A DNA stretch of 64,000 nucleotides from Daejeonella lutea (lineage in GTDB: Bacteria; Bacteroidota; Bacteroidia; Sphingobacteriales; Sphingobacteriaceae): contig NZ_FUYR01000006.1 of assembly GCF_900168015.1 (NCBI RefSeq), positions 1 to 64,000 of the forward strand. The letters are read 5' to 3'. The notes under the pieces were generated by a model. It searched no databases, was not told the origin of the DNA, and was given only the letters and a program-made list of their open reading frames with translations. Positions 53,199 through 63,363 of this stretch are shown here, in pieces. Both the position numbers and the translations under genes were made by a program. How positions within the stretch are numbered: position 1 is the first letter of the stretch; each line of letters opens with the position of its first letter.

Positions 53199-55226
53199 TT
53201 AATTGCGGCTTCCCGGCGTTGTACTTGGGTTATCGATTTGTTTTAGGGCGTCAACTACCTCTGTAACAGGTAACGAACACGATCTGTTTCGGCATACATA
53301 TATTTTTGTTTCCGTATGCCTTTTATCTTGAAGCAAAGGTAATGTTCCTGATGTTCCGCCCAAAAGAATTTTATTTGGAATATAATGTTTCTCCAGCTCT
53401 AGCCGCTTAACTTCGGTTGCAGAACCTGTTATGGCAATTTCATAAATTCCAAATATTCTGAATAATAACAACGAAGCCCAGTTGGAGTAACCCGAGGGGT
53501 ATCTTACTATGTGGGGCTGCACCGTTCTCAGCATCTGATCAGAAATGTTTAAATAGTTGTCATCGCTATAAAAATGACCTAATTTAAATAGGTTGTGAGC
53601 CATTGTCGAATTCGAAGATGAGATAACGTTGTCAGTTATTTCCTGCTTTCTGGCTATCAGTTCCTCTCCCCTGGCTGACGTAAAATAAAACATCCCGCTT
53701 TGTTCGTCGTAAAAATCTGATATCGTATGAGAAGTCAGTTGCCGGGCGAGCTTTATCCATTTTTCATCAAAGGTTGTTTCATAAAGACCGATAAGTCCGT
53801 CAATAGAAAAAGCGTAGTCGTCAAGAAAGGCGTCAGATGCGTCAAAAGCACCGTAGACACGGGATAGATGACCATTTTTCATCAGCTTTTCACTTATAAA
53901 TTCTGCACTTAACAGGGCAGATTTTAGATAATCATCAACACCAAACACCCGGTAGGCATCCGTGTAAGCTTTCAACATCATTCCATTCCAGGCTGCAAGC
54001 ACCTTATTATCGAGTCCCGGACGAACCCGGCCCTCCCGTACCTCAAAGATTTTCCCCCGTGCTTCTTCAATCTTCTGCCTGAGCTCGTTCTCACCTATTC
54101 CCAATTTATTGGCTAATTCTGTATCATCAAACTTTCTAAGAAATATATTTGTGTGCTCTTCGTCCCAGTTACCTTCGCTTGTTATATTATAATAAATGTT
54201 GAATATGTCAGCATCTTCACCTAAAATGGATATTATTTGATCCTTTGTAAAAGTGTAAAATTTGCCTTCGACCCCCTCACTGTCTGCATCGAGTGCGGAG
54301 TAAAAACCTCCATCCGCGGATGTCAATTCTCTTTTTATGAACTCCAGGGTTTCAAACACAACATTTTTGTAAAGTTCATTCCTGGTTTGCTGATAGGCTT
54401 CGGAATAGAGTGAAACTAGTTGTGCATTATCATATAGCATCTTTTCGAAATGGGGAACATGCCATTCCCCATCAACGGAATACCTGGCAAAGCCACCGCC
54501 AATTTGATCATAAATTCCACCAAAAGCCATCTTTTCAAGGGTGATGCTAACAGCAACATGGGCTGAATTGTCATTCATCAAATGTGCATAACGCAGCATA
54601 AATTGCCAGTTATTTGGAAGGGGAAATTTAGGGGCACGGTTGTAACCGCCTTCAATCAAATCAAAGGAGCGCTTCCAGGGTTCGAAAATCTCTGTTATAT
54701 CCTTTACACTAAATTCTGCTTCAGATTTGACAGGTATCAGCTGTTCACTCTGCCGTATTCCCTCCGTTAGCCGCACAGCATATTCCTCGGCCTCGTCAGG
54801 TTTATTTTTCCAGAAATCCGCCAAATTATTCAACAAACTGATCCAGTCTGGTTTTCTAAAATAAGTTCCGCCATAAATGGGCCTCTGGTCAGGCAGGCAA
54901 AAGCAATTCAAAGGCCATCCACCGCTGCCTGTCATCAGTTGTACGGCATTCATGTAAATCTGATCAATATCAGGCCGGACTTCACGATCGATCTTTACAC
55001 AAATAAAATTATCGTTCATTACCCGTGCAACCTCCTGATCTTCGAAACTTTCATGTTCCATTACATGGCACCAATGGCACGCAGAATATCCGATACTTAC
55101 CAGGATAAGCTTATTTTCCACTTTGGCGCGTAACAGTGCCTCTTCTCCCCAGGGATACCAGTCGACAGGATTATTAGCATGCTGCAGCAGATAGGGAGAG
55201 GTCTGATCTTTTAATCGGTTTGACAT
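53199..55226 (-). CDS. DUF255 thioredoxin-domain protein (YyaL/SPATA20-like)
   Basis: A 675-residue protein. The N-terminal thioredoxin-like domain starts [27 protein letters not shown] and has the Cxx[19 protein letters not shown] (about 50-65) and [20 protein letters not shown]. The rest is an alpha/alpha-toroid similar to N-acyl-glucosamine epimerases ([54 protein letters not shown]-like). I start at ATG 55226, the conserved family N-terminus; the frame reaches 55310 but adds no homology. Function unknown despite wide conservation. Confidence 0.9.
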   Translation of the reverse strand: MSNRLKDQTSPYLLQHANNPVDWYPWGEEALLRAKVENKLILVSIGYSACHWCHVMEHESFEDQEVARVMNDNFICVKIDREVRPDIDQIYMNAVQLMTGSGGWPLNCFCLPDQRPIYGGTYFRKPDWISLLNNLADFWKNKPDEAEEYAVRLTEGIRQSEQLIPVKSEAEFSVKDITEIFEPWKRSFDLIEGGYNRAPKFPLPNNWQFMLRYAHLMNDNSAHVAVSITLEKMAFGGIYDQIGGGFARYSVDGEWHVPHFEKMLYDNAQLVSLYSEAYQQTRNELYKNVVFETLEFIKRELTSADGGFYSALDADSEGVEGKFYTFTKDQIISILGEDADIFNIYYNITSEGNWDEEHTNIFLRKFDDTELANKLGIGENELRQKIEEARGKIFEVREGRVRPGLDNKVLAAWNGMMLKAYTDAYRVFGVDDYLKSALLSAEFISEKLMKNGHLSRVYGAFDASDAFLDDYAFSIDGLIGLYETTFDEKWIKLARQLTSHTISDFYDEQSGMFYFTSARGEELIARKQEITDNVISSSNSTMAHNLFKLGHFYSDDNYLNISDQMLRTVQPHIVRYPSGYSNWASLLLFRIFGIYEIAITGSATEVKRLELEKHYIPNKILLGGTSGTLPLLQDKRHTETKIYVCRNRSCSLPVTEVVDALKQIDNPSTTPGSRN

Positions 55227-55378
55227 GATTGATATATTTTCTGTAAAAGTAATGAAGCAGGTTCTCAACTCCGCAGAAAGCTTCACATGTTTAAAAAGTA
55301 ACCCTGACAAAAGGGTAAAGTTTATTTTTATCCATAATAGTTAAACTCTTACTTTCGGGGCAATAAAAGCAATCAATA

Positions 55379-56476
55379 ATGAAAATTACACATACTGACA
55401 TCTATCGTTTTAGCATTCCGATGGAACCATTCGTTATAGCGACCGGAATTATGGACTATGCTCAGAATGTATTCGTGCGAGTTTACACCGATACAGGCCA
55501 TTATGGCGTTGGCGAGTGCTCTGCCTTTCCGATGATCGTTGGAGAAACTCAAGATACCTGCCTGACCATGGCAAAAGAATTTGCCAAAGTGTGGAAAGGT
55601 AAAGATGCAGCGGATATCGATGCCCGGATACAGGATCTGCACAATGTTGCAGCCCACAATCCCACAGCAAAAAGCGCATTTGATATGGCCTTATATGATC
55701 TGGCATCTAAAGCTGCTGGTCAGCCACTTTATAAATTTTTAGGCGGTGAAAGGAGGACAGTCGAAACTGATATGACAATCGGAATTGGATCTCCGGAAGA
55801 AATGAGCAAATTTGCCTTAGGATATAAAAAACTGGGTGCAACAATCTTAAAGATCAAGTTAGGTAAAAAGCCTGATGACGACCTTGAACGAATGCGTCAG
55901 ATCAGGGCAGCTGTAGGACCTGAGATGGTTTTAAGAATCGATGCCAACCAGGGTTGGGATTACGAAGCTGCTATGAAATGCCTGAACGGGATGAAAGACC
56001 TGAATATCGAGTTTTGTGAGCAGCCGATGCGAACCTGGTATGATGACCGGCTTCCAGCATTAAGAGAGCAAACCCCTATTAAGATCATGGCCGATGAAAG
56101 CTGTTATAACCACCATGATGCCCGAAAACTTATCAATTCAGCAAGCTGTGATTATATCAATATAAAATTCGCTAAATCAGGTGGAATTAATGAAGGTTTG
56201 AAGATACATGACCAAGCGTCTAAGGCCGGTATTCCCTGCATGATCGGAAGTATGCTGGAAAGCAGAATTGCCCTAACTGCAAATTTACATTTTGCCTACG
56301 CCTGCAAGAATATTAAATTTTTCGACCTTGACACTTGCCTTTTGGGGCATTTGGTCGATCCCGTAACGGGCGGACTCACTTACGAGGGGTACTTTCTGGA
56401 TCTTCCTGATAATCCCGGAATCGGTGCCGACGCGGATGAGGAATTCCTGAAAACCTGCGAAAAGTTCAGTGTATAA
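55379..56476 (+). CDS. Dipeptide epimerase, enolase superfamily (L-Ala-D/L-Glu epimerase type)
   Basis: A 365-residue muconate-lactonizing subgroup enzyme. The barrel has ILKIKLGKK (the Lys pair), VLRIDANQGWDYEAA (Asp ligand), IEFCEQPM (Glu), IMADESCYNHHDA (Asp-Glu) and YINIKFAKSGGINEGL (second Lys). These are the metal ligands and acid/base lysines of dipeptide epimerases. It would epimerise peptides from murein recycling. Convergent with the dipeptidase gene, which fits a shared role. Confidence 0.88.
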   Translation: MKITHTDIYRFSIPMEPFVIATGIMDYAQNVFVRVYTDTGHYGVGECSAFPMIVGETQDTCLTMAKEFAKVWKGKDAADIDARIQDLHNVAAHNPTAKSAFDMALYDLASKAAGQPLYKFLGGERRTVETDMTIGIGSPEEMSKFALGYKKLGATILKIKLGKKPDDDLERMRQIRAAVGPEMVLRIDANQGWDYEAAMKCLNGMKDLNIEFCEQPMRTWYDDRLPALREQTPIKIMADESCYNHHDARKLINSASCDYINIKFAKSGGINEGLKIHDQASKAGIPCMIGSMLESRIALTANLHFAYACKNIKFFDLDTCLLGHLVDPVTGGLTYEGYFLDLPDNPGIGADADEEFLKTCEKFSV

Positions 56477-56482
56477 GTTGAA

Positions 56483-56577
56483 GGTGGAGAGTTGAGAATC
56501 GAGAGTTATCTAAACTCTGTATGTTCACTCGCAACTCTCCACTCTCAACTCCCTATTATCACCTCTAAGGTTTCACC
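56483..56577. repeat. Word-like repeat between convergent genes
   Basis: GGTGGAGAGTTGAGAATCGAG and the inverted CAACTCTCCACTCTCAACTC form opposed arms; a long imperfect stem is possible and may end both transcripts. Confidence 0.55.
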
Positions 56578-56578
56578 T

Positions 56579-57952
56579 CTACGACTTACTTAGCTCAGCA
56601 AAATATTTGTGAAACAGTGGAATTGTTTCGATACCCTTGTAAAAATTCGCGATATCAAATTTCTCATTCGGAGAATGTAAATTATCGCTATCAAGTCCAA
56701 ATCCCATTAAAACTGTTTTAATACCAAGTTCCTTTTCGAATAAGGCAACAATGGGAATACTTCCCCCACCCCTGGTTGGGATCGGTTCTTTACCGAAAGA
56801 TTGTAAAATTGCTTTTTGTGCTGCTTTGTATGCCACACTATCAGTCGGGGTTACAACAGGTTCACCACCGTGGTGAGGGCTAACCTTAACTTTTACACTT
56901 TTTGGTGCTATTTTCTCAAAATGATCCTGGAAAAGCTTGGTAATTTCATCCGAATTTTGATTCGGCACCAACCTCATGGAAATTTTTGCGTAAGCTTTCG
57001 AAGGCAAAACGGTTTTTGCCCCTTCGCCAATATAACCTCCCCATATTCCATTTACTTCAAGGGTAGGACGGGTACCAGTTCTTTCCAAAGTACTATACTC
57101 TTTTTCACCCCAAAGTTCATCAACTTCCAGGTCCTTTTTATATTCAGCCTCGTCGTAAGGAGCTTTGTTAAGATCCTCTCTTTCCTGTGCGGATAGCTCC
57201 GCTACATCTTTGTAAAATCCTGGGATAGTAATGTGATTATTTTCATCATGCATTGAGGCAATAAGTTTTGCCAGGATGGTGGCAGGATTTGCAACTGCAC
57301 CGCCGTACACACCAGAATGTAAATCACGATTCGGCCCGGTAACCTCGACCTCAACATATGATAAACCCCGCAGTCCGGTTTCCAAAGAAGGGTGTTCTAG
57401 ACTGATCATAGATGTATCAGAAATCAGGACCACATCCGCTTTTAGCCGCTCTTTATTCTCCCCAACAAAAATCCCCAGATTGGCAGAACCAACTTCTTCC
57501 TCCCCTTCTATCATAAATTTAATATTGCAGGGTAAGGTATTAGTCTCCATCATAAGCTCGAAAGCTTTGACGTGCATATAGAATTGACCTTTATCATCGC
57601 AAGAACCACGGGCGTAGATCTTTTCATCGCGAATTGTTGGTTCGAACGGCGGAGTTTTCCATAAGTCGAGGGGATCGGGAGGTTGAACATCATAATGTCC
57701 GTATACCAATACCGTAGGCAATGATTTATCAATGATCTTTTCCGCGTACACGATGGGATAGCCGGCGGTGGGACAAATCTCTACTTTTTCCGCACCGGCA
57801 GCTTTCAACTTTTCCGCAACAAATTCCGCTGTCTTTATGACATCCTCTTTAAACTTCGGATCTGCACTAACAGAAGGAAATCGAAGCAGCTCAAAAAGCT
57901 CGTCAAGGAAGCGCTGTTTATTATCACTTACATACTTTCTTATCTCTTGCAT
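56579..57952 (-). CDS. M20-family dipeptidase (PepV/carnosinase-like)
   Basis: A 457-residue zinc metallopeptidase. Seen: LVYGHYDVQPPDPLDLWKTPPFEP (His-x-Asp), RGSCDDKGQFYMHVKAFE (bridging Asp), MIEGEEEVGSANLG (Glu-Glu), VLISDTSMI, HSGVYGGAVANPATILAKLIASM and the C-terminal MGFGLDSDNLHSPNEKFDI. Start at ATG 57952 (MQEIRKYV) is the family N-terminus; the frame is open to 58000. It cleaves dipeptides in the cytoplasm; with the epimerase it may degrade murein peptides. Confidence 0.94.
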   Translation of the reverse strand: MQEIRKYVSDNKQRFLDELFELLRFPSVSADPKFKEDVIKTAEFVAEKLKAAGAEKVEICPTAGYPIVYAEKIIDKSLPTVLVYGHYDVQPPDPLDLWKTPPFEPTIRDEKIYARGSCDDKGQFYMHVKAFELMMETNTLPCNIKFMIEGEEEVGSANLGIFVGENKERLKADVVLISDTSMISLEHPSLETGLRGLSYVEVEVTGPNRDLHSGVYGGAVANPATILAKLIASMHDENNHITIPGFYKDVAELSAQEREDLNKAPYDEAEYKKDLEVDELWGEKEYSTLERTGTRPTLEVNGIWGGYIGEGAKTVLPSKAYAKISMRLVPNQNSDEITKLFQDHFEKIAPKSVKVKVSPHHGGEPVVTPTDSVAYKAAQKAILQSFGKEPIPTRGGGSIPIVALFEKELGIKTVLMGFGLDSDNLHSPNEKFDIANFYKGIETIPLFHKYFAELSKS

Positions 57953-57986
57953 ATAATTGGTTTTTAGCAAAGATAGAAATCTATGA

Positions 57987-58035
57987 AATAGCCGTTCCAT
58001 AAATGGTAAAGAAAATACCAGGTGAAACGGCTATT
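57987..58035. terminator. Inverted repeat before the dipeptidase gene, possible terminator of the upstream small genes
   Basis: AATAGCCGTT (57987-57996) and AACGGCTATT (58026-58035) are complementary arms of 10 bp. Only a short T-run follows on the minus strand. Confidence 0.45.
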
Positions 58036-58058
58036 ATATATATTAACTTGATAGGCGT

Positions 58059-58223
58059 TTAGTCCCAGCTTGCCAGTCGCTTTTCGTCGAGGTTACCAGA
58101 GAAATCAATTTTCTCTGCTTTGGGTACTTTAACAACTTCTTTTTTCTCAGGTGTATTATTAACTACAGTGAAACCTAAAGAGATAAATCCTACCAATACT
58201 ATGGCGATTATAAGTTTTTTCAT
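58059..58223 (-). CDS. Small exported protein, 54 residues, unknown
   Basis: It starts MKKLIIAIVLVGFISLGFTVV, a hydrophobic export or anchor segment, followed by a highly charged tail (EKKEVVKVPKAEKIDFSG, then NLDEKRLASWD). It ends with Trp-Asp. It lies 39 bases downstream of another tiny lipoprotein gene on the same strand, so the two are probably one operon. No family recognised; the codon pattern and signal make it a likely real gene, but evidence is limited to sequence look. Confidence 0.6.
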   Translation of the reverse strand: MKKLIIAIVLVGFISLGFTVVNNTPEKKEVVKVPKAEKIDFSGNLDEKRLASWD

Positions 58224-58262
58224 GGCGATATGTATTAAATGCTGTTATAGAATTTGTTCAGA

Positions 58263-58511
58263 TTATTTTTTTCTAACTGGCTTACCTGGCTTAGCTGGAG
58301 CTGCTACAGTATCGGTAGCGCCATCATAGGTAGCGGTTCTCAACGAAGTAGCTTCAGGATCAACAATATCCCAATCGCCGCAACCACGACATAGAATACC
58401 TTTATCAGCTTTCAGTAAAGTTTTCTCAGCTGGCACTAAAGCCTCGTCTTTTTCACATCCAGTAAAAAAAATTGTTCCTAAAACTGCGACCGTTAATAAT
58501 ACTTTTTTCAT
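58263..58511 (-). CDS. Small lipoprotein with a CxxC motif, unknown
   Basis: An 82-residue protein starting MKKVLLTVAVLGTIFFTGCEKD, a lipoprotein signal with Cys19. It contains a CRGCGDWD motif (about 41-48) that could bind metal or form a disulfide, and ends in a Pro/Lys-rich tail. It is divergent from the TPR/histidine-box protein gene (58645), separated by an AT-rich gap, and sits just upstream of the 54-residue exported protein. Function unknown. Confidence 0.65.
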   Translation of the reverse strand: MKKVLLTVAVLGTIFFTGCEKDEALVPAEKTLLKADKGILCRGCGDWDIVDPEATSLRTATYDGATDTVAAPAKPGKPVRKK

Positions 58512-58644
58512 GATTTTTTGATTTTGTTAATTTATTGTTAGTGTTAATATGATTATGATCTTTAAATGCTGCTCGAATAAATAATTTTCAAACGGTTTCT
58601 TCTAATTGACTAAATTTATTCTAAACTTACAGTCAAATACTGGA

Positions 58645-60102
58645 ATGAGAATATTGAACATTATATTGTTATTTATAAGCTTTAACGTCTATACGCAAGC
58701 CAGTGTAAAAAGTTCTACAAATATTACAACAAATTCTGATACTTCCACAGTAATTGCTCTTAATAATCAAGCCTTTAACGCCAGGCTCACAAATCCAGGC
58801 CTCACAATATCAAATGGGAATAAAGCTTTAAAACTAGCGGTAAAACTAGAATATACTAATGGTATTGCCGAATCTTATCGAGTTATCGGTATCGGAAAAA
58901 GCTATAAAAATTCTATTGATGGGGCGATTGAGAATTATTTAAACTCCCTAACGTATTTTAAAAAAGCCGGAAATCTCCAGGGAGAAGCAAAAGTCTTTAA
59001 CAACATAGGCAATCTCTACCGTGACATAGATTCTTACAAGTCACTCGAAAATTTTAATAAAAGCCTGAAAATTGCCAAAAAGTTAAACATCAAGGATTTA
59101 CAGGCAGGACTATACCTTAATATCGGCACAGCCAATCAGAAATTAAAGCATTATTCGAAGGCTTTATCCTATTATAAGTTAAGCTTATCGATGTTTAATT
59201 CTCTCGGCAATAAGGTTGGCGTTATTCAAAGCCATCAAAATCTTGGAGTCCTTTACCTCAACTTGCGGGATTACGAAAGTGCTAAAAAAAACCTTGAAGA
59301 GGGCCTTGCAAAAGCAAAAGAGGAAAAGCTTATAAATTCTGCCGCTGCTATCAATTTAACACTTAGCTCTATACACATCGCTCAAAAGCAGTTTGATGAA
59401 GCAGAAAGCACCATAAAAGAAGGGCTGATGTTTACGAGGATATTGAAGGACGAAAAACTTGAATATAACTATATCCTCACCTCATACGAGCTGGAAAATA
59501 AACGCAAAAATTATTTTAAAGCCCTCCAATATCTGCAACAGGCATATAAGCAAGATAGCGCACGCTATGCTAACAATATCTCCGACAAGATAAGTCTGCT
59601 GGAAACGCAACACATGCAGCTGGAAAAGCAGAAGGAAAGTGAACTAATTATCGCCAAGCAGAAATATTCTCAAATATTGTTTTTGGCCAGCAGTATTGTC
59701 GCATTGCTGGCTTTTTTCGTAATATTTCTACTGGTTAAAAATGTGAAAAAATCAGCGCAGACTAACAAGGAATTGACGCGACTCAACCAGGAAGTTTCTA
59801 AACAAAAAGACGACCTTGACCGGACCAACCAAAATCTTGAAGAACTGATTGAAATCCGTACAATGGATTTAAAGAACAAGAATAAAAAATTATCGGAATA
59901 TTCTTCGCATCTCTCTCACCAAATCAGAAGTCCTGTTGCGACTCTAAAAGGACTTATGCTTCTGGAAAATGACAATCTTATTGACAAAGAGGAATTTGTT
60001 GAACAAATGGGAAAATGCATCAATGACCTTGATGATAAAATCATCAATATCAATGAGAACCTAAACAATCCGAATCGCTCGAGTTTGATCAACGAAGATT
60101 AA
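58645..60102 (+). CDS. TPR sensor protein with histidine-kinase dimerisation box but no ATPase domain
   Basis: A 485-residue protein (start ATG 58645, giving the signal MRILNIILLFISFNVYTQA; the frame is open from 58606). A periplasmic part of five to six tetratricopeptide repeats (about 70-320) is followed by a coiled coil, one membrane helix (ILFLASSIVALLAFFVIFLLVKNVK), a second coiled coil and a HisKA-like segment YSSHLSHQIRSPVATLKGLM with the phosphorylatable His425 (HQIRSP). Only about 60 residues follow, so the HATPase_c domain with N and G boxes is missing. No ATPase frame continues downstream. It may be a decoy, a phosphotransfer partner or a truncated kinase. Confidence 0.85.
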   Translation: MRILNIILLFISFNVYTQASVKSSTNITTNSDTSTVIALNNQAFNARLTNPGLTISNGNKALKLAVKLEYTNGIAESYRVIGIGKSYKNSIDGAIENYLNSLTYFKKAGNLQGEAKVFNNIGNLYRDIDSYKSLENFNKSLKIAKKLNIKDLQAGLYLNIGTANQKLKHYSKALSYYKLSLSMFNSLGNKVGVIQSHQNLGVLYLNLRDYESAKKNLEEGLAKAKEEKLINSAAAINLTLSSIHIAQKQFDEAESTIKEGLMFTRILKDEKLEYNYILTSYELENKRKNYFKALQYLQQAYKQDSARYANNISDKISLLETQHMQLEKQKESELIIAKQKYSQILFLASSIVALLAFFVIFLLVKNVKKSAQTNKELTRLNQEVSKQKDDLDRTNQNLEELIEIRTMDLKNKNKKLSEYSSHLSHQIRSPVATLKGLMLLENDNLIDKEEFVEQMGKCINDLDDKIININENLNNPNRSSLINED

Positions 60103-60203
60103 CGTATACTAGTTTTTCTCAACAATTTGCAGATCCAGGGGCTGCGGGAAGTCTTAATCTCGAATCTCTTTAGTAATTTAGCCGGAAAAAACAGGAGTAA
60201 ATT

Positions 60204-62474
60204 TTGGATTATTTAGACGGCTTAAATCCTTCACAAAGGGCGGCAGTAGAGCAGACAGAAGGGCCAGTGATGATTGTCGCTGGAGCTGGTTCAGGTAAAA
60301 CGAGAGTTATCACCTATAGAGTTGCACACCTGATCCGTAAGGGTGTAGATCCTTTTAATATCCTCGTGCTTACGTTCACAAATAAGGCTGCCAAAGAAAT
60401 GCGTGAACGCATCATGAAGGTAGTTGGCACTGAAGCGAAAAATATCTGGATGGGTACTTTTCACTCGGTGTTTGCAAAGTTATTGAGAGTAGAGGCACAG
60501 AAGATCGGTTATCCCAATAACTTTACTATTTACGATACAGACGATAGTAAAAGCTTAATCCGTAGCATTTTAAAGGAGCAGCAGCTTGATGACAAATTAT
60601 ACAATGCAAACTTCGTTTACAATCGTATTTCCTCTTCAAAAAACAACCTGATTTCCCCGGCAGAATACCTCCAAAATGAACACATTCAAGCTGAAGATTT
60701 TTCATCCGGCCGGGGCAAAATGGGAGAAATTTATCAAACCTATGCTCAGCGCTGTTACAAAGCCGGGGCGATGGATTTCGATGATCTGCTATACAAGACA
60801 AATGTTTTATTACGGGAACATCCTGATGTCCTTTACAAATACCAGAATAAGTTTAAATATCTGATGGTAGATGAGTATCAGGACACAAACTTTTCACAGT
60901 ATCTGATTGTCAAAAAACTAGCAGCAAACAATGAGAATATTTGCGTTGTAGGCGATGATGCCCAAAGTATTTATGCTTTCCGGGGCGCGAACATCCAGAA
61001 CATTCTCAATTTTGAAAAAGACTATCCCGATCTTAAAGTATTCAAACTTGAACAGAATTATCGTTCAACGCAAAATATCGTTAATGTTGCAAACAGCATT
61101 ATTGCCAACAACAAAAATCAGCTGAAAAAATCTGTTTTTTCGGAAAACGAAACGGGTGATAAAATAAAAGTATCGCGTGCATTCAGTGACAATGAGGAGG
61201 GTAAAATCGTTGCTGAATCAATTGCCCAGGAACAAGCCTTAAAGGGATCAAAATATAAAGACTTTGCTATTTTATATCGCACCAATGCCCAGTCCAGGGC
61301 AATGGAAGAATCGCTCCGCAAGCTGAATGTTCCCTATAAAATTTATGGCGGTCTCTCGTTCTATCAGCGCAAGGAGATTAAAGACCTGATCGCTTACTTC
61401 AGACTGACTTTCAATCCAAACGATGAAGAGGCGATCAAGCGTGTTATAAACTATCCCAGACGTGGCATTGGAGATACCACTATCGAAAAAATTATCATCG
61501 CTGCTGATCAGCAAAACCTGACACTTTGGGAAATAATTACCAATGCTCACCAATACCTTGATGCGCGAAGTGCCTCGGCAGTGGGAAATTTTGCTTTAAT
61601 GATCCAGAGTTTTCAGGTCATGACGAAAACTCATTCTGCCTATGATACAGCATTGCACATCGCTCAGCACTCAACTATTTTAAAAGATCTTTATTCTGAC
61701 AAATCCATCGAAGGTTTAAGCAGGTACGAAAACATTCAGGAACTTTTGAATGGGATAAAAGAATTCAGTGAGCGGGAAGATCTGGAAGAAAAGGGCCTTG
61801 ATGTGTTCATGCAGGATGTTGCCCTTCTCACCAATGACGATAACGATAAGAACCCCAACGCCGATACCGTTTCACTAATGACGATACATTCGGCAAAGGG
61901 ATTGGAGTTTGATAACGTCTTTGTTGTGGGCCTTGAAGAAAATCTTTTCCCCTCACAAATGTCGCTCAGTTCCCGCATTGATCTGGAAGAAGAGCGGCGA
62001 CTTTTTTACGTTGCAATAACACGGGCAGGCAAAAAGCTGAATCTATCATACGCGACTTCGAGATATCGCTGGGGAACGCTCACCAGCTGCGAACCCAGCA
62101 GATTTATTGATGAGATTGATGCCAGTTATCTGGAACTGGACTTTAAGCCACAATTGAAAGGTTCCGGCAATCCATTTTTTGATGATGAAAGGTCAGCGTG
62201 GCAGCAAAAAGAAACGTTCAGCAGGCCAAAGCCAGCTCCACCGCAAAAAACTACATCAATCTTACCAAAGGCCCATGTACCGAGTGCTGACTTCGCCCCT
62301 TCCGACACCTCTGGCCTTCAGGTAGGTATGGAAGTTGAACACGAACGCTTTGGCTTCGGAAAAGTAATAAACCTTGAAGGGAGTAAACCCGATGTCAAGG
62401 CCACGATATTTTTTAAAGATTTAGGGCAGAAGCAATTATTGCTAAAATTTGCTAAATTGAAAATTGTAAAATAA
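60204..62474 (+). CDS. pcrA: UvrD/PcrA-like DNA helicase
   Basis: A 756-residue superfamily 1A helicase. Motifs: Q-motif LNPSQRAAVEQTEGPVMIVAGAGSGKTRVITYRVAHLI (Walker A AGAGSGKT), Ia TFTNKAAKEMRER, II DEYQDTN, III VGDDAQSIYAFRGAN, IV LEQNYRST, V MTIHSAKGLEFDNVFVVGLEE and VI LFYVAITRA. The C-terminal Tudor-like tail ends GFGKVINLEG...LLLKFAKLK, which docks to RNA polymerase in PcrA. It starts with TTG (60204), because the next Met is inside Walker A; a Shine-Dalgarno AGGAG lies at 60193-60197, rare here. Confidence 0.95.
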   Translation: MDYLDGLNPSQRAAVEQTEGPVMIVAGAGSGKTRVITYRVAHLIRKGVDPFNILVLTFTNKAAKEMRERIMKVVGTEAKNIWMGTFHSVFAKLLRVEAQKIGYPNNFTIYDTDDSKSLIRSILKEQQLDDKLYNANFVYNRISSSKNNLISPAEYLQNEHIQAEDFSSGRGKMGEIYQTYAQRCYKAGAMDFDDLLYKTNVLLREHPDVLYKYQNKFKYLMVDEYQDTNFSQYLIVKKLAANNENICVVGDDAQSIYAFRGANIQNILNFEKDYPDLKVFKLEQNYRSTQNIVNVANSIIANNKNQLKKSVFSENETGDKIKVSRAFSDNEEGKIVAESIAQEQALKGSKYKDFAILYRTNAQSRAMEESLRKLNVPYKIYGGLSFYQRKEIKDLIAYFRLTFNPNDEEAIKRVINYPRRGIGDTTIEKIIIAADQQNLTLWEIITNAHQYLDARSASAVGNFALMIQSFQVMTKTHSAYDTALHIAQHSTILKDLYSDKSIEGLSRYENIQELLNGIKEFSEREDLEEKGLDVFMQDVALLTNDDNDKNPNADTVSLMTIHSAKGLEFDNVFVVGLEENLFPSQMSLSSRIDLEEERRLFYVAITRAGKKLNLSYATSRYRWGTLTSCEPSRFIDEIDASYLELDFKPQLKGSGNPFFDDERSAWQQKETFSRPKPAPPQKTTSILPKAHVPSADFAPSDTSGLQVGMEVEHERFGFGKVINLEGSKPDVKATIFFKDLGQKQLLLKFAKLKIVK

Positions 62475-62538
62475 AACCAAAATGCCGCTCTGAAGCTCAC
62501 AAACCACATATTTGAGTTAGCGGAATTAATGAATTACC

Positions 62539-63225
62539 ATGACATTTGATTATAATACCACCAGGAAAAAACTGATTCTTGCGGAATACGGCCGGAATGT
62601 ACAGAATATGGTAAAATATATCGTCGATTTGCCTACTAAAGACGAGCGGAATCGTTATGCCCAGGTTGTAATTGACTTGATGGGCTTTTTAAACCCACAC
62701 CTGCGCGATGTAGCTGATTTCAAACATAAACTTTGGGATCATTTGCATATCATATCGGATTTTAAAATTGACGTTGATTCACCATATCCAAAACCGTCTG
62801 AAGATGCGATCCGCTTTAAACCAGCGCCACTATCATACCCTCAGCAACGAATAAAGTATAAACATTACGGAAAAACCGTTGAGCTGATGATCAGTCGCGC
62901 AAAAGCTATTGAGGAGCCACAACGCAAGCAGCTTATGATTCAGTCCATTGCTAACTTTATGAAAATGGCATATGTAACCTGGAATAAAGACAGTGTTGCT
63001 GATGAAACGATTATAAAAGATCTTCGTGAGATGTCTAACGGTGCACTGCAACTGGAAGATAACGTCAACCTGCAACGAATCGAAGTAAGAACACCTGCCC
63101 CGGCGAATAACAGACAGAGAAATAGCAACCAGAACAATAAAAACAGGAATAATACAAATAGCAGGAATAATGCCGGCGGATCAAATCGCCAACGGTCAAA
63201 TAATTCGGGAGGCAAAAGATATTAG
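62539..63225 (+). CDS. DUF4290 family protein
   Basis: A 228-residue protein of a Bacteroidetes family that regularly precedes murA. The conserved core is NTTRKKLILAEYGRNVQNMVKYIVDLPTKDERNRYAQVVIDLMGFLNPHLRDV, KLWDHLHIISDFKIDVDSPYP and VTWNKDSVADETIIKDLREMS. The last 50 residues are low-complexity Asn/Arg/Gly repeats (RNSNQNNKNRNNTNSRNN), probably disordered and RNA-binding. Function unknown. Confidence 0.88.
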   Translation: MTFDYNTTRKKLILAEYGRNVQNMVKYIVDLPTKDERNRYAQVVIDLMGFLNPHLRDVADFKHKLWDHLHIISDFKIDVDSPYPKPSEDAIRFKPAPLSYPQQRIKYKHYGKTVELMISRAKAIEEPQRKQLMIQSIANFMKMAYVTWNKDSVADETIIKDLREMSNGALQLEDNVNLQRIEVRTPAPANNRQRNSNQNNKNRNNTNSRNNAGGSNRQRSNNSGGKRY

Positions 63226-63336
63226 TCAGTGCCGGTGAGTAAAGCGCTTTGAGAAATGAGCTTAGCCCAGGTAAAAAAGGAATTTATAAATTTTAACAGA
63301 AAACGGCGCTCGGTGCTCGAAGCTTATAGCTCTTAG

Positions 63337-63363
63337 CCCATAGCCATAGCACATAGCCCATAA
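63337..63363. repeat. Word-like repeat before murA
   Basis: TAGCCCATAGCCATAGCACA words up to the murA start codon. Confidence 0.5.
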
